Source: Pogona vitticeps (lineage: Eukaryota; Chordata; Lepidosauria; Squamata; Agamidae). Taken from it: a DNA stretch of 64,000 bases. The stretch covers positions 8,032,001-8,096,000 of the forward strand of contig NC_135791.1 in the NCBI RefSeq assembly GCF_051106095.1. The letters are read 5' to 3'. The notes under the pieces were generated by a model, which had not been told where the DNA came from, ran no database searches, and saw nothing but the letters and a program-made list of their open reading frames with translations. Positions 11,604 to 22,164 of this stretch are shown one piece after another (the stretch's first letter is position 1; each line of letters starts with the position of its first letter). Both the position numbers and the translations under genes were made by a program.

Positions 11604-14130
11604 CTGCACCAGAGTCTTGTACACTGCTCTCAAGCACTCATTCCACCTTAAAACGGACCGCCTTGGTACCTTCCACTACAATTTCACCAGCCTCAACATC
11701 AACAGAGCCTTTTGGTGCCACATTGACATCAAAGCCCAAGAGACTAACTAGGTTTAAGAAAAAGGAACGAAAGAAGAAAAAGCACAGGGACAATTCTCCC
11801 TCCTGATCTCCCTCTTAGACACAGACGTCATCACCATGGAGACCTCCCCTATGTATACCTTAGTTGCGCACAGAGGCTTCTCTACAAAATGGCATCATCC
11901 TGATGCTTTCTCTGAGGCCAGATACTGGCTTTGTATGGACTCTGGGAGAAGACAAACCTAACAAACTACAGTCCCATTAGCATCAGCCTCAACAACTGAC
12001 TCTGATCAACCATGATGATCAGATCTTCCAGCTTTCGTGTCTGTGTACCATATTTTCTCTCAACCAACCACTTCAACCTCAGCTATTGTGATTCTGAGTT
12101 CATGACCGATCGGGAGAGGTTTGGACCAGCCCCAACATGAGGAGTGACTTGATAACACCTGATGTAAAGGTCCGAAGTTATAAAGGTCTACCTGAGTTAA
12201 GCCTGTTAGACCCATTTGAGACTGTTGGATTAGATATGTTAAAAAATAAAATAGACAATGTTAAAGTTGCAAATCAGCCTCCAACTCTCATTCCCGCGCA
12301 GATTTTGGGGCTGCCCATGGCAGAAGACGAATTCGATCACAGTGGTGGACAATGGCTAGACTGCTTATGCCCCAGAAGGGTCTCACTGCCCAAGCCTAAT
12401 CTAGTCTGGTAAAAGGTCCGGCATGCTTTTGGGGCCTCTAGTTATAATGCTCTAGCAGGCCATAACCCAGAAGGGGACTGGAGGCTTGTCTACAAAGGGT
12501 GAAAGGAGCAGGCTGGAGCAGGCTAAACAGGGTCACTAGGAGGTTCAGCAGGCCATTTGGTGCAATCTGCACATCCAAACAGCATACGGACCTCAAGCAA
12601 CCCTATTTGGTCCATAGCCTTGGCCAGGATCCTGAAGTGTCTTAGAGCAAATACTTGCTGCTCTAATACACACCTTCCCTCCTCCCGCCACTTTCTAGAC
12701 CCCTCAGTGAAGCTGAGGAAGCATTTAACTTGCCAATCTCCTGAAATGGCTTTCCGCTTCACAATATTGGCAAATTAGAGGAAGGGTCACTTTGGTGCTT
12801 TTTCCAGTTATCACATGCACTGGAAACAGGCCAAAACAGAGCCGTCCTACTCACACCAAAAAAGGTAGACGCTCCTGACAAGAGTTCAGAAAGGTGCAGG
12901 GAGGACTGCTCTGGGGTCGGGCTGGTTCGCTCCAGCAAAGACATTATCCGATCACCATTTTTAGGAGCAAACCAGCCCATCCCTGCAGCGGACGAAACAG
13001 TGGTCCTAAATGCCTGTAAAGTCAACCTCTGAGTTGTCTATGGTAGGAAATGTTCAAACAGAGGCTGGCCAGCTATCTGTTGAGCTGTGTGTTCATGTGC
13101 GTGGGCGCATGCACATGCTATAGTTCTGGCACTCAGAAAGGACTGCACTACATGGGCTGTCAGTCTCTTTCAAATGGTGTAATTCTATGAAACTGGACAT
13201 AAAGCTATGTCTGCAAAGGCCCACATCACTCTCTGCGCAGCTCCTGACCTCCTTTTGCCACAAGGGAGAGCATCCACTCCTCCCTCCTTCCGCCCAGTCA
13301 CTGGGGGTTGAAAGAAAAGTCTCCCAATGTACGTCTGTGTCACCAGATGAAGACGCCGCCGTGGAGGAGTTGTGCTCACCCCCATGCGTAGATCAGGCAT
13401 GAGTCACCCTGCAGGAACAATTCATTCTCAAAACTGGTGCAGCTCAGTCACTGGCCCCACCCCTCCCCTCCCCACGCTAACCTGCGATGTTTCACCCAAG
13501 GCCCCAAAGCAAACTGCAGCGCAAAGCATTTGTCATAAAACTGGGCGCTCCCTCCCACTTTCTTTTTTGGCAAAGAAAGAAGAAGCTTTCCCTCAGCAAG
13601 TGGCGACAGGCTCAAGTCTGAGTACGAGAAACGTCTTATTTTTTTTGTAACTCTGTGCAGGCTGATGTGGAGAATGACAAAGAGCAGGCAGGAACACCCA
13701 AAAATGTTTCTTAAAGGCTCCTTGACTGCCAATGTGGTAGATGGGTGGAGGGACAGACAAATAGGTAGAAACGTTGTGAGGCGTGGTTTTTTGGACAAAA
13801 ATTCTCAGAATTCCTGAGCCAGCTTAACTACTGGGGGGTTTGGGCAGCTCCAAATCAGGGGTCTGGGTTTTTTTTTAAAAAAGGAACTTTTCTAAGCTCT
13901 CAAAGTAGGACAGATATGAAAACATTAAAAATCCAGTTGAAAAATTAATGATTAATTCTAGAAATATATTTGAATCTGTGAGTTTTCGAAGTGTTGGGTA
14001 GACAGAGAAAACAGCTTACTATGGCTCCAAGTTCCATGTCCCTTGTAAAATGGGAATTATTTTCCTTTTCATAGGTTTGATGTGTCTCCAGCCCAAGTTG
14101 CTGCCCTTTACTGTTTGACTGCTGATCTAC
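7119..14130. other. Gene-free stretch, 7 kb
   Basis: No exon with convincing coding features and no repeat I can name, apart from a (CA)n tract at 11576-11603. Open frames up to 116 codons (for example 10659-11009 on - and 13448-13798 on -) look like chance in pyrimidine- or purine-rich DNA. Distal regulatory sequence for SFN could lie here but cannot be seen without comparison. Confidence 0.5.
11576..11603. repeat. (CA)n microsatellite
   Basis: Uninterrupted CA dinucleotides, about 14 units. Confidence 0.95.
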
Positions 14131-14132
14131 CT

Positions 14133-14175
14133 AGCTTTGTATTGCTTCTTGTCAAGCAATACAAAGCTTGTCAAG
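14133..14175. repeat. 15-bp perfect inverted repeat coupled to a 9-bp direct repeat
   Basis: AGCTTTGTATTGCTT (14133-14147) pairs perfectly with 14154-14168 across a 6-base loop. In addition CTTGTCAAG occurs at 14148-14156 and again at 14167-14175. The pairing of an inverted copy with a direct repeat is the usual footprint of a local template switch. Confidence 0.85.
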
Positions 14176-16120
14176 CCCTTTCCCCAGCCCTGCTACTTTA
14201 ACTCAGCCTTCACCACTCTGGTGCCTTTCTATTAACCTCAGAGAGCAGAGTGAATGACAGGGAATTATAGGCACTGTAGCTTAAAACAACTAGAGGTCAT
14301 TGGGTTGGAGAACGGTAACCGGAAGAGTGTGAAGTTGATGCCTCATCCAAAGGCATGGGCATCACAGATGCGATCCCAGGAACATCCATCATCCTGAAGG
14401 AGGCTCAGAAACAGCTGTCAAAACCAGGGAATGCTTATTCAGAGCGATCTACACCTCACCTCCACCGTCAAGTTCTAGCCATAGTATTCTCCGCGGGGAA
14501 ATTCGCTCCCATCTTGCGAGTTGCTTTCGGGCAGACAAGGGTGAGGTTACCTTCACCATATCCAGTAATCCAACCACCAGCCAAAGTTTACAGACCTTTA
14601 GATTCCCCTCTCAAATATCTTCAGACCTCTGGTGCAGCCTCTTATTTAGCCACAGAAGGTCCTTTTTTTCTTCTTTCAGGGACACCTCCCTGCCCATTCC
14701 CTCCAGATTCATTCCCAGATTCTACAGTAAACCTCTGAGTATCGAGGGGGTGTAGCTTAAAAGCGGACCTCCTGCTAGGGAAGCGAAGCCAGAGTAAACA
14801 ATGGGCTGCTGACCACTCTACTCTGGAATGTCAACCCATTTTCTGTTCTTCACTTCCTCTTTCTCCCTGCCAATAGCCCCAAAGTGCTCCTCTTCCCTGC
14901 CAGAGGCAACCACCTCCTTTATATGCTCCTTTCTGGATTTTTTCCCCCTGCCCCTTATTGTCCATCCAAGGGAAGAGACTGCATCAGGGAAGGGACCCAA
15001 CCTGCACCCACCCTATATCCTTGGCAAGGATCCGCAGAGAGCCAATGAAACATGGAGGCAGACCCTACTTGTGGGCCCAAGCTCACCTGCTCACAAGGAG
15101 CCGGGAGGAGCCCCTCTACATGTGGGAAAACATTTACCCCCACTATTAAGCAAATTTGAATGCAAAGGCTCTCAGGCACCTCATGAGGAGAAACCATCTC
15201 ACGCTGAAAAGGACCCTCCCATAGACTGAGAAAGAAGCCATTAGTGAGTTGACCAGGGCCAAGCAATGAGGGAATCCATGTTTCCCCGGCTTCTTCTCTA
15301 AGGAAAGAAGAGATAACAGGCCGTGGGAGAGGTGCCCTTCTGGGCCCTTCATCATGGAGAGCTGCTGCCCCTCAAAATTGGCAACAGAGGACCACACAAT
15401 GACAACGCGGGCAAAGAATCTGCATAAGGCGGCTTCTTTAGGATGCGTCTCAAAGCCATTGTCTGCAGTAGGTGATCAGTCATAGCTGATTCACACACAT
15501 GAACCATTGGGGTTTGTAATCATCAAGCGTGAAAGACAGGAATCTGTACACACCTCTCAAGCGAGGAGTCCACTTTCCCCCGTACGTTAAAGAAGTGATT
15601 AAAGCAATTAGGTGTGGCAAGCACATTTTGGAGGCTTAAAAAAAAAATCCTCCAGCCAACCACGTCCGTGCCCTTGAAACTCTTAATGCCTGTAACAGTT
15701 TTGGCTGATTATACTAAATGTGTCTCTCTGGGCTACAGGCTGATGGAGGCCTTTGCCTTCAAATCCGAGCCTAAACAGAACTATAAATGAAGACAGCGTG
15801 GTCGAATACCTTTGTTTCTCAGCCTCAGTGAATTGGGTGGGGGAAACCACGGACTTTGAATTAAGAGAGTTGAGCCTCTGGGGCCATCCAGTGCCCCCCC
15901 CCCATTATGAAGTGGTTTTATGAAAATGCTTTTTTGCTCAGAAAGCCCCCTTGTGTTTGAGCTGCCTCAAGCACACCAGGAGAAGGGGGGGAATCATAAC
16001 TCTCAACATTTAAAAAAAAACATTTTATAATAGACACTTGAAGGTACAAGGGGAATTTTAAGGGGGGGGAGGTTCAGCATGAAGAACTGTTTTAAGATTA
16101 AAATCCTTTTTCCTATTAAC

Positions 16121-16133
16121 ATTAACTCACCAT
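16121..16133. repeat. L1 target-site duplication, left copy
   Basis: Exact 13-bp match to 16611-16623. Confidence 0.9.
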
Positions 16134-16610
16134 TGAATCCGGAGATCGCTTTGTTATCAATATTTGAGAATGTGGAATATGATAAGATGATTAAAGAACT
16201 GATAATTGATAACTAATTTATTAACAGCAGCGAGATTAATAATAGCTAGGCAATGGAAATCAAAATCTGAATTTCAAATGGATGAATGGTATAGTGAGAT
16301 ATGGAATACAGCTCTAAATGATAAATTAACTTGTAATTTAAAGGTTAAGAAAGGAGAGTTGAAAAAGAATAGTTTTTATGAAATATGGGGCAGATTCTTG
16401 GAATATATATTAACAAGAGGAAAGGGGAAAGCGCCAAATCAAGAATCCACACAGTTCTGGAGAAGAGGACAATAAGAGGAGGAAGAATAGAAATAGAGGA
16501 AGAAGATTATAGCAAGAGGTCCCATCTACGGTGATGGGGAACACAGTTATATTGTATTGTGATTTGTGTATTTTATGTTTATGTTTTAGATAAATAAAAA
16601 CTTTTAAAAA
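16134..16610 (+). mobile_element. 5'-truncated L1 LINE with perfect target-site duplication
   Basis: The frame at about 16206-16420 encodes LLTAARLIIARQWKSKSEF and then [12 protein letters not shown], the well-known C-terminal region of L1 ORF2. It is followed by a 3' UTR with AATAAA near 16593 and an A-rich tail. ATTAACTCACCAT flanks the copy exactly at 16121-16133 and 16611-16623 (13 bp). A second copy of the same subfamily lies at 47.26-47.65 kb. Confidence 0.9.
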
Positions 16611-16623
16611 ATTAACTCACCAT
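16611..16623. repeat. L1 target-site duplication, right copy
   Basis: Exact 13-bp match to 16121-16133. Confidence 0.9.
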
Positions 16624-17084
16624 AACAAACTTACAGAACATAACCACAACTAAGTACAGTAGATACACACACACAAAGCAAACTAACCTCTTTTATCACA
16701 TCCCTCTTCCTTTAGCTCTGCTCCCTTTGGCATTTTGCCCAGTTTTGCACCAATCTGTAGCCTATTTAGCTTGCACAGTCATCGATATATTTTGTGGTGG
16801 AAAATGGCTTCTGAAAAAAATAGTTTCATTCACTCCGTCTTTTGCCCGTCACGGGCAGTTCCACATGAATTCATTCCTGCGTTGGATGCATCCCGGTTTT
16901 GCCTCTGTCCGCACAAAGATCTGCATAACTTTTGCATATATTTTATCTTAAAATACGCACTTCGGTATGTCTTTTATCCTAAAATATTCATTCTGTACAC
17001 ATATTATCCTAAAACCCACATGTCTGTGTGCATTTCAACATAAAATATGCATTTTAATATATAAAAGAAAAGAAAGAACAAAAT

Positions 17085-17420
17085 TATTGTGGCACCTAAG
17101 AGATTCGTTTTAGTGTGAGCTTTCATAGATTACAATCTACTTTCTCACACCTATAGAGCACAAGAGTTAGGCACAGGATCATATACACCGAGTACATGGT
17201 AGATGGTAGAAACCAAGTGATTAAGGGGGGGAAGGGTGACATTTAAGGGCATAATTAAGACCTATTGTGAACATCTGAAATATTGGTTATATTGTGGTAT
17301 ATATAGGTGGAGAAATCTGCTTCTTTGTCAATTAATACCAAGGCAGATGTATGTAGGTAGATGTAGAGGAAGCTGTTTCTAGACATTATGGTGAGGTTAG
17401 AATCATGTGAAGGGAAATAA
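17085..17420. repeat. Unclassified dispersed repeat
   Basis: The stretch TGGCACCTAAGAGATTCG, then GTGAGCTTTCATAGATTAC near 17117, resembles a repeat I associate with reptile genomes but cannot assign to a class. A short piece with the same TGGCACCTTAAAGACT opening occurs at 52346-52380. The right boundary is a guess. Confidence 0.4.
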
Positions 17421-17933
17421 CTTTTTGGCTATAGTTATGTGCAATTTTATACCTCTTTTAGGCCATTTTTGAGACAAACACATGTTACAAGTTTTGGCAA
17501 ATTATAAAAACTAAAAAGTGAACGACATTCTAATCCATGTATGAGTTTGAGAACTGATTATTTTGCTAATAAAAGGAAGTGGAACAAAATTACCAAGCAT
17601 CTCTATTAATAGTCACCCACAGTCCTTAATTATTAGGCAAATTTATGAAGGATAAATCCATCGGTATCTATCGATCAAGGTGACTAAGCATTGAGAAGGG
17701 ATGTATCGGGGCCAAACATCAGAGAGAGCTTATACCTTCATTTTCTGATTATGAACTATCCAGAAATATTTAGCTGTCTCCTCTGGGAAACAGGATACTG
17801 GATGATAGTCAGGTACTAGGAAAGCTACCTTCCTCCACAAGGAAAAGAATGAAAAAAAATCAAGACATCAGTCTTTTAGCCACATAGCTAGGAGTAAGTG
17901 TAATTAAACTCAACAATAGTTTAATGTCTGAAC

Positions 17934-17943
17934 AGACATGTCT
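17934..17943. promoter_or_regulatory. Perfect p53-type half-site
   Basis: AGACATGTCT fits RRRCWWGYYY at all ten positions. It lies about 750 bases upstream of the SFN start codon. Human SFN is a direct p53 target with upstream sites, so the match is suggestive. I see no second good half-site beside it, and single half-sites are common by chance. Confidence 0.25.
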
Positions 17944-18481
17944 AGGATTGCATTGTTTGATGATCAGCACAATCAATTGATAAAAGTTTTCTTGGTTAGT
18001 GTACTTATGGTCTTACCCCTCTCAACAGGGTTAAAAGGCCAGGCTGAAATTTCCTCCCTAACATGTTAGTTTACAAAACTATTTTTTTTAAAAAAGATTA
18101 TTCAAACATGCAGACCCTCTGCAGGAAATTCTTGACCTCTCAAATTGCTGATTGTATAACCTGGTTCCATGTTTAAAAGGCAAGACAATTTCACATCTTG
18201 AGATTTCATTGGGCTACTAGAACCATAAAACTGGAAAGGTATCATAGAATAGGACCAGCTATAGCAGTCAAGTTAGGCAAGATGTCTTGTGCGCGCTGCC
18301 CCCTGAAGGGGGAACGGAAACTCTCCCTCAAGTTCATGTTCTTCGGCCCACTTTTTTTTGACGAACACTTTGCTAGGACCTCTCACTGAAGAGACCTGAG
18401 AGCTGGCTGCATTTCCATATCCTCAGCAGGTATGCATTCATTCACTCACTCTTTTTGCTCCAGGTGAATCACTGCAGCTTT

Positions 18482-18491
18482 CCTTTTAAGG
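18482..18491. promoter_or_regulatory. CArG box in the SFN proximal promoter region
   Basis: CCTTTTAAGG is a perfect CC(A/T)6GG serum response factor site, about 205 bases before the SFN start codon. Its TTTTAA core might also act as a weak TATA-like element. An E box (CAGGTG) lies just upstream at 18461-18466. Function is inferred from motif and position only. Confidence 0.35.
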
Positions 18492-18694
18492 AGAGGCTGC
18501 ATGAAAGGGAAGTGGGGGAAGGGATCGTTGAGAGCTTCTTTACCACGCCTTGTTCTTGCTCCAGGCTGAGAAGCCAAGCCAAAAGCCGATCCCAGCAGCT
18601 GAACCCAGCAAAGACTCTGACAGCTCTTCAAGCAGCTGCCTGATCCATCTTGAAGCTAGCCTCCTGCCCAGCAATCCCTTCCACTATCTTCAGG

Positions 18695-19435
18695 ATGGCA
18701 AGGAACCACCAAGTGCAGAAAGCCAAGCTGGCCGAACAGGCCGAGCGTTACGAGGACATGGCAGATTTCATGAAAACCGTGGTGGAAGATGGGGCTGAAC
18801 TCTCCAACGAAGAGCGCAACCTGCTTTCTGTTGCCTACAAGAACGTGGTGGGCTGTCAGAGGTCTGCCTGGCGAGTCATCTCCAGCATCGAACACAAGAC
18901 CGAAGAAGGGGATGACAAAGCTCAGCTGGTCAACGAATATCGGGAGAAGATTGAGAAAGAGCTGAAGGGCGTCTGCAACATTGTCTTGGGTCTGCTGGAC
19001 AAATATCTCATCCCGAAAGCCGGCGACCCAGAGAGCAAAGTGTTCTATTTGAAGATGAAGGGCGACTACTTCCGCTACCTGGCTGAGGTGGCCTCTGGGG
19101 ATGATCGCAAGCAGATCATCGACAACGCCCGGAAAGCTTACCAGGAGGCGATGGACATCAGCAAGAAGGATATGCAACCCACAAACCCCATCCGTCTCGG
19201 CCTTGCCCTCAACTTCTCCGTCTTCCACTACGAAATCGCCAACGCTCCAGAGGAGGCCATCAAGCTGGCCAAGACGACCTTTGACGAGGCCATGGCAGAC
19301 CTCCATACACTCAGCGAAGACTCCTACAAAGACAGCACCCTCATCATGCAGCTTCTCAGAGACAACCTCACATTATGGACGGCAGAGTGCTCGGGAGAAG
19401 AAGCGGGAGAGGCTGGCGAAGAGCCAAAGAACTGA
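18695..19435 (+). CDS. SFN: 14-3-3 protein sigma (stratifin), intact and intronless
   Basis: This is a cytoplasmic dimeric adaptor that binds phosphoserine/threonine peptides; in mammals it serves epithelial differentiation and the p53/G2 checkpoint. The 246 residues span the whole 14-3-3 fold (human sigma has 248). Both family signatures are present: [13 protein letters not shown] at 41-53 and [20 protein letters not shown] at 211-230. The phosphate-binding residues are K49, R56, R127 and Y128, the last two shifted by two because the loop near residue 70 is shorter. The sigma-diagnostic triad M200, D202 and H204 (human M202, D204, H206) separates it from the other isoforms. ATG 18695 is chosen because an in-frame TGA lies at 18641 and the N-terminus aligns with human sigma from there. 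It is a single exon, as in mammals, GC-rich against its AT-rich surroundings, with an acidic divergent tail. Confidence 0.97.
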   Translation: MARNHQVQKAKLAEQAERYEDMADFMKTVVEDGAELSNEERNLLSVAYKNVVGCQRSAWRVISSIEHKTEEGDDKAQLVNEYREKIEKELKGVCNIVLGLLDKYLIPKAGDPESKVFYLKMKGDYFRYLAEVASGDDRKQIIDNARKAYQEAMDISKKDMQPTNPIRLGLALNFSVFHYEIANAPEEAIKLAKTTFDEAMADLHTLSEDSYKDSTLIMQLLRDNLTLWTAECSGEEAGEAGEEPKN

Positions 19436-20140
19436 ACTTTTCAGATCTCCAAAATCATGGTAACTCCTGTGTCCCTCTCTCTCTCTCTTTTGTCTCCTTC
19501 TCCCTACCCATCCTGTTTTTATAAGATGTGTCTCCAGTTCCTGAAATTCCAGTTGGATTTTGACAGCAAAAGGGGACTGATTCATATGCATGGGACTCAA
19601 GCGTCTACCCAGCCCTCCTCGTGTGGCAGCCTTGGGGGTTTACCGCTGCCCCTGCACCCGGTTCTTCCTGGTATGTGACCCTTCCGCCATAGCCTCGAGC
19701 TCTTGCTTTGGTACTGCGTCCAGTTAACACAACGCTCTTACTGACTTTTCACGGAGGACTGAATTTTATATCTATATATATATATGTATTACTTTTTAAT
19801 TGCTCACACACCTGCCAACCTCAGAAGTAAAAAAATGAAAAACCAGAAAATTTAAATTGCGTTTTGAATGACCAAGATAGCAAAATAGGAGCTAAACAGT
19901 TAAGCAAGAGCAGTTGTCTTTGCTTCCTATAGGACCTCTTTTTTATTATTATTCTTCGGGGTTTTCTCATTCAAGGCAAGAAGATGGCAGCTGTGGGTCT
20001 TTGACTGGGGCAGAGGAATTCTTCTGAGTGGGTTAGGAATAACAGTCTCAAGAGGGTCCTCTTTGTTATTGTGGTGTTATCGAGCTGGCTTGCTACAGTA
20101 TTCTTCCCCAATAAAACTTGACTTTTCATGCTTGCCTTCT
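19436..20140 (+). other. SFN: SFN 3' UTR
   Basis: About 700 bases from the stop codon to the poly(A) region, with pyrimidine-rich sequence after the stop, an AT repeat near 19770-19790, and AATAAA at 20110. No competing frame is recognised. Confidence 0.75.
20110..20115 (+). terminator. SFN: SFN poly(A) signal AATAAA
   Basis: Canonical hexamer 675 bases after the SFN stop, followed by TG- and T-rich sequence (20130-20170), as expected of a cleavage site. Confidence 0.8.
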
Positions 20141-20819
20141 GTAGCTGTGGTCTTCAGTTTCATTTTCGGTTTTCCAGGGCAGAAGGATGTAGGGAGGGGG
20201 ATGTAATACCTTGAGCCCACTCACTGGCATGCTTTAGGATGGGAACAGGAGATTCTGAAAATGCACGTGTCTAAGCAAGGAGCACAGAGAGCAGGTTGAT
20301 GCATGCTAAGCAGCTTTCTCTGCTCATCTGAGATCTGAGCCACTCCTGTGAACGCCACAGGTGGGGGAAAGGTTATGTCTGAAGCAAGAGTGGCTTAACC
20401 TGAAGAGGTGGCTAGGCTTTCTCTATGAAAGTGAGAGGTAAGGGTGGAGCAGCCGAACAGCCCAAAGGAGAAGCTGTTAGGGAAGGAATGGCTTTGATCT
20501 GGGGTGGGAAAGGGAGGTGGCCAGGTAGCTGCCCAGGAGAATAGCAGATGCTTGCTTTTTTTTCTGTGTCTCAAGTGATTACCCATCTGTCGAGAGTCAG
20601 AGGAGACAGAAAAAAATACCACTAAGACTTTTTTGATCAGCAGGCCTTGGGGACACTTTCCGTAACAATCTCTCTGCTAAGGAACCACACTCTGCTACAT
20701 AACACTGGTGGGAGGGTGTGTGCATTTTGGAAGCTGTTTGGTTCCCCTGTGTAATAACAGCCTGGCTATTGCTTCTCCCAAAAGAACATAACGGTATGGC
20801 CAAGGATACAACCAGTTCT

Positions 20820-20955
20820 CTTCTGGAAGCCTTCAAGAGGAAATTAGACAACCATCCATCAGAACTCCTTTGATTTGGATCCCTGCACTGAGCACAGGGT
20901 TGGACTTGATGGCCTTATTGGCCCCTTCCAACTCCATAATTTTGTGACTCTGTTA
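20820..20955 (+). mobile_element. CR1 LINE 3' end
   Basis: The sequence runs through GACAACCATCCATCAG, then TTGGACTTGATGGCCTTA, then CCCCTTCCAACTCCATAA, the characteristic 3' end of CR1-family LINEs. It aligns by eye with 23490-23600. Confidence 0.75.
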
Positions 20956-22160
20956 CTCCACATGGAAGGTTGAAAGCCAAGCATATATCTGGATTGCTGG
21001 CGCTCCTTTACTCAGTCCCCAGCAAGTCTGGGTAAGGATGGGAAAGAATCCTTTCTCAGATCCTGGACGGCTGCTCCTGATCAGCATAGCCAGGAGACAG
21101 CCAATGGCTTAAATCCTGTGGCACAACCTTATGGTGCACAAGGCCTCTGCAGTTTTTCAGAAATTAAAATGTTCAGATCCCACTCAACCCCGGAAGGTCC
21201 CAAGACTTCTTTCGGGATCCTTTGATCGTGGGGAAGCTATTGAGAGCCGTGGAACATGGGGAAAGTTTTTAATTTCAATAAATAAATAAATAAATAAAAT
21301 GCCACCACCAATAAAATAATTCATGCCGTGGTGATTTTCAGAACTTAAATACTTCCCGAGTCCTGTAACGCCGAACAGCTTCCTGGCAAGGAAAGGGGTT
21401 CCATGGGAGCCTCAGAACCAGGGCTGGGGAAATCAGACATTTTTTAATTTCTGCAAAACTGCCACTGTAGATTAGCCTCGCAAGGCATAAATTATGCTGC
21501 TGGATTTCAGCCAATAACAGACTGGTTGTGGGAGAAAGGAGCCTCTACAAAGGTTTTGTGGGTGTTCTATGGAGAAGGGCAGTGCTCAGTGAGAGACCAC
21601 ATATTTTGCATACAAAAAGTGTGAGGTTCGATCCAGGCCTCTCCCTATGGTGCTTTCTCATCTCTGGATGGGAAATGCCTTGTCTTGAATCTCCGGAGTT
21701 CCTTGAGAGTTCTTTGTATTAGGCAGGTTGCTACCAATATGTAGTGGTGACCAAAGTAAGTACACTACTTCTGACGGAATCTTAACTTGCCCGTACGGAC
21801 CACATCTAAGGAATTAGCAACAAACTCTAAAACAAAGCAGATTTTAAAGAAATCCCCACCGCACTGTTTGAAAATTTTAAATGATCCCTACCTTTCCACT
21901 TTATATCTCCACTGAAAACTCTAGGTAATGTCATAGTGATTGAGGCATGGCAGCCATTCCTAGGATTACTGAGTGAATTTTCCAGAACTGTAGGATTCTT
22001 TGTGCTAAATTTTCAAAGGATCTACTTAAACAAACTTTTTGCATTTGCTTTAAGCGGACAGTGGCTCTCCTGTGGGTGTTCCCCAGTCCTACACCAAGAA
22101 GTGATCTTAGAAATGCCAGCATGGAAAAGCATCTGGTGCTCCTCACCATTTGTATTCATT
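20956..22160. other. Gene-free stretch
   Basis: Nothing recognised except a short (AAAT)n tract at about 21279-21298 and AT-rich sequence. Confidence 0.5.
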
Positions 22161-22164
22161 ATGT

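Noticed and set aside
13448-13798. 116-codon - strand frame
   Set aside because: No domain, no conservation that I recognise, and a biased pyrimidine composition.
18061-18116. Second p53 half-sites (AACATGTTAG, AAACATGCAG)
   Set aside because: Each misses two or more required positions and none is spaced to form a full site with 17934.
18650-18694. 15-residue N-terminal extension of SFN from a TTG
   Set aside because: TTG is not a likely vertebrate start, an in-frame stop lies at 18641, and the human N-terminus aligns from ATG 18695.
18656-19306. 216-codon - strand frame opposite SFN
   Set aside because: An antisense shadow of the GC-rich SFN coding sequence.
19101-19463. 120-codon frame overlapping SFN in another frame
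   Set aside because: Arg/Ser-rich shadow of the 14-3-3 coding frame.
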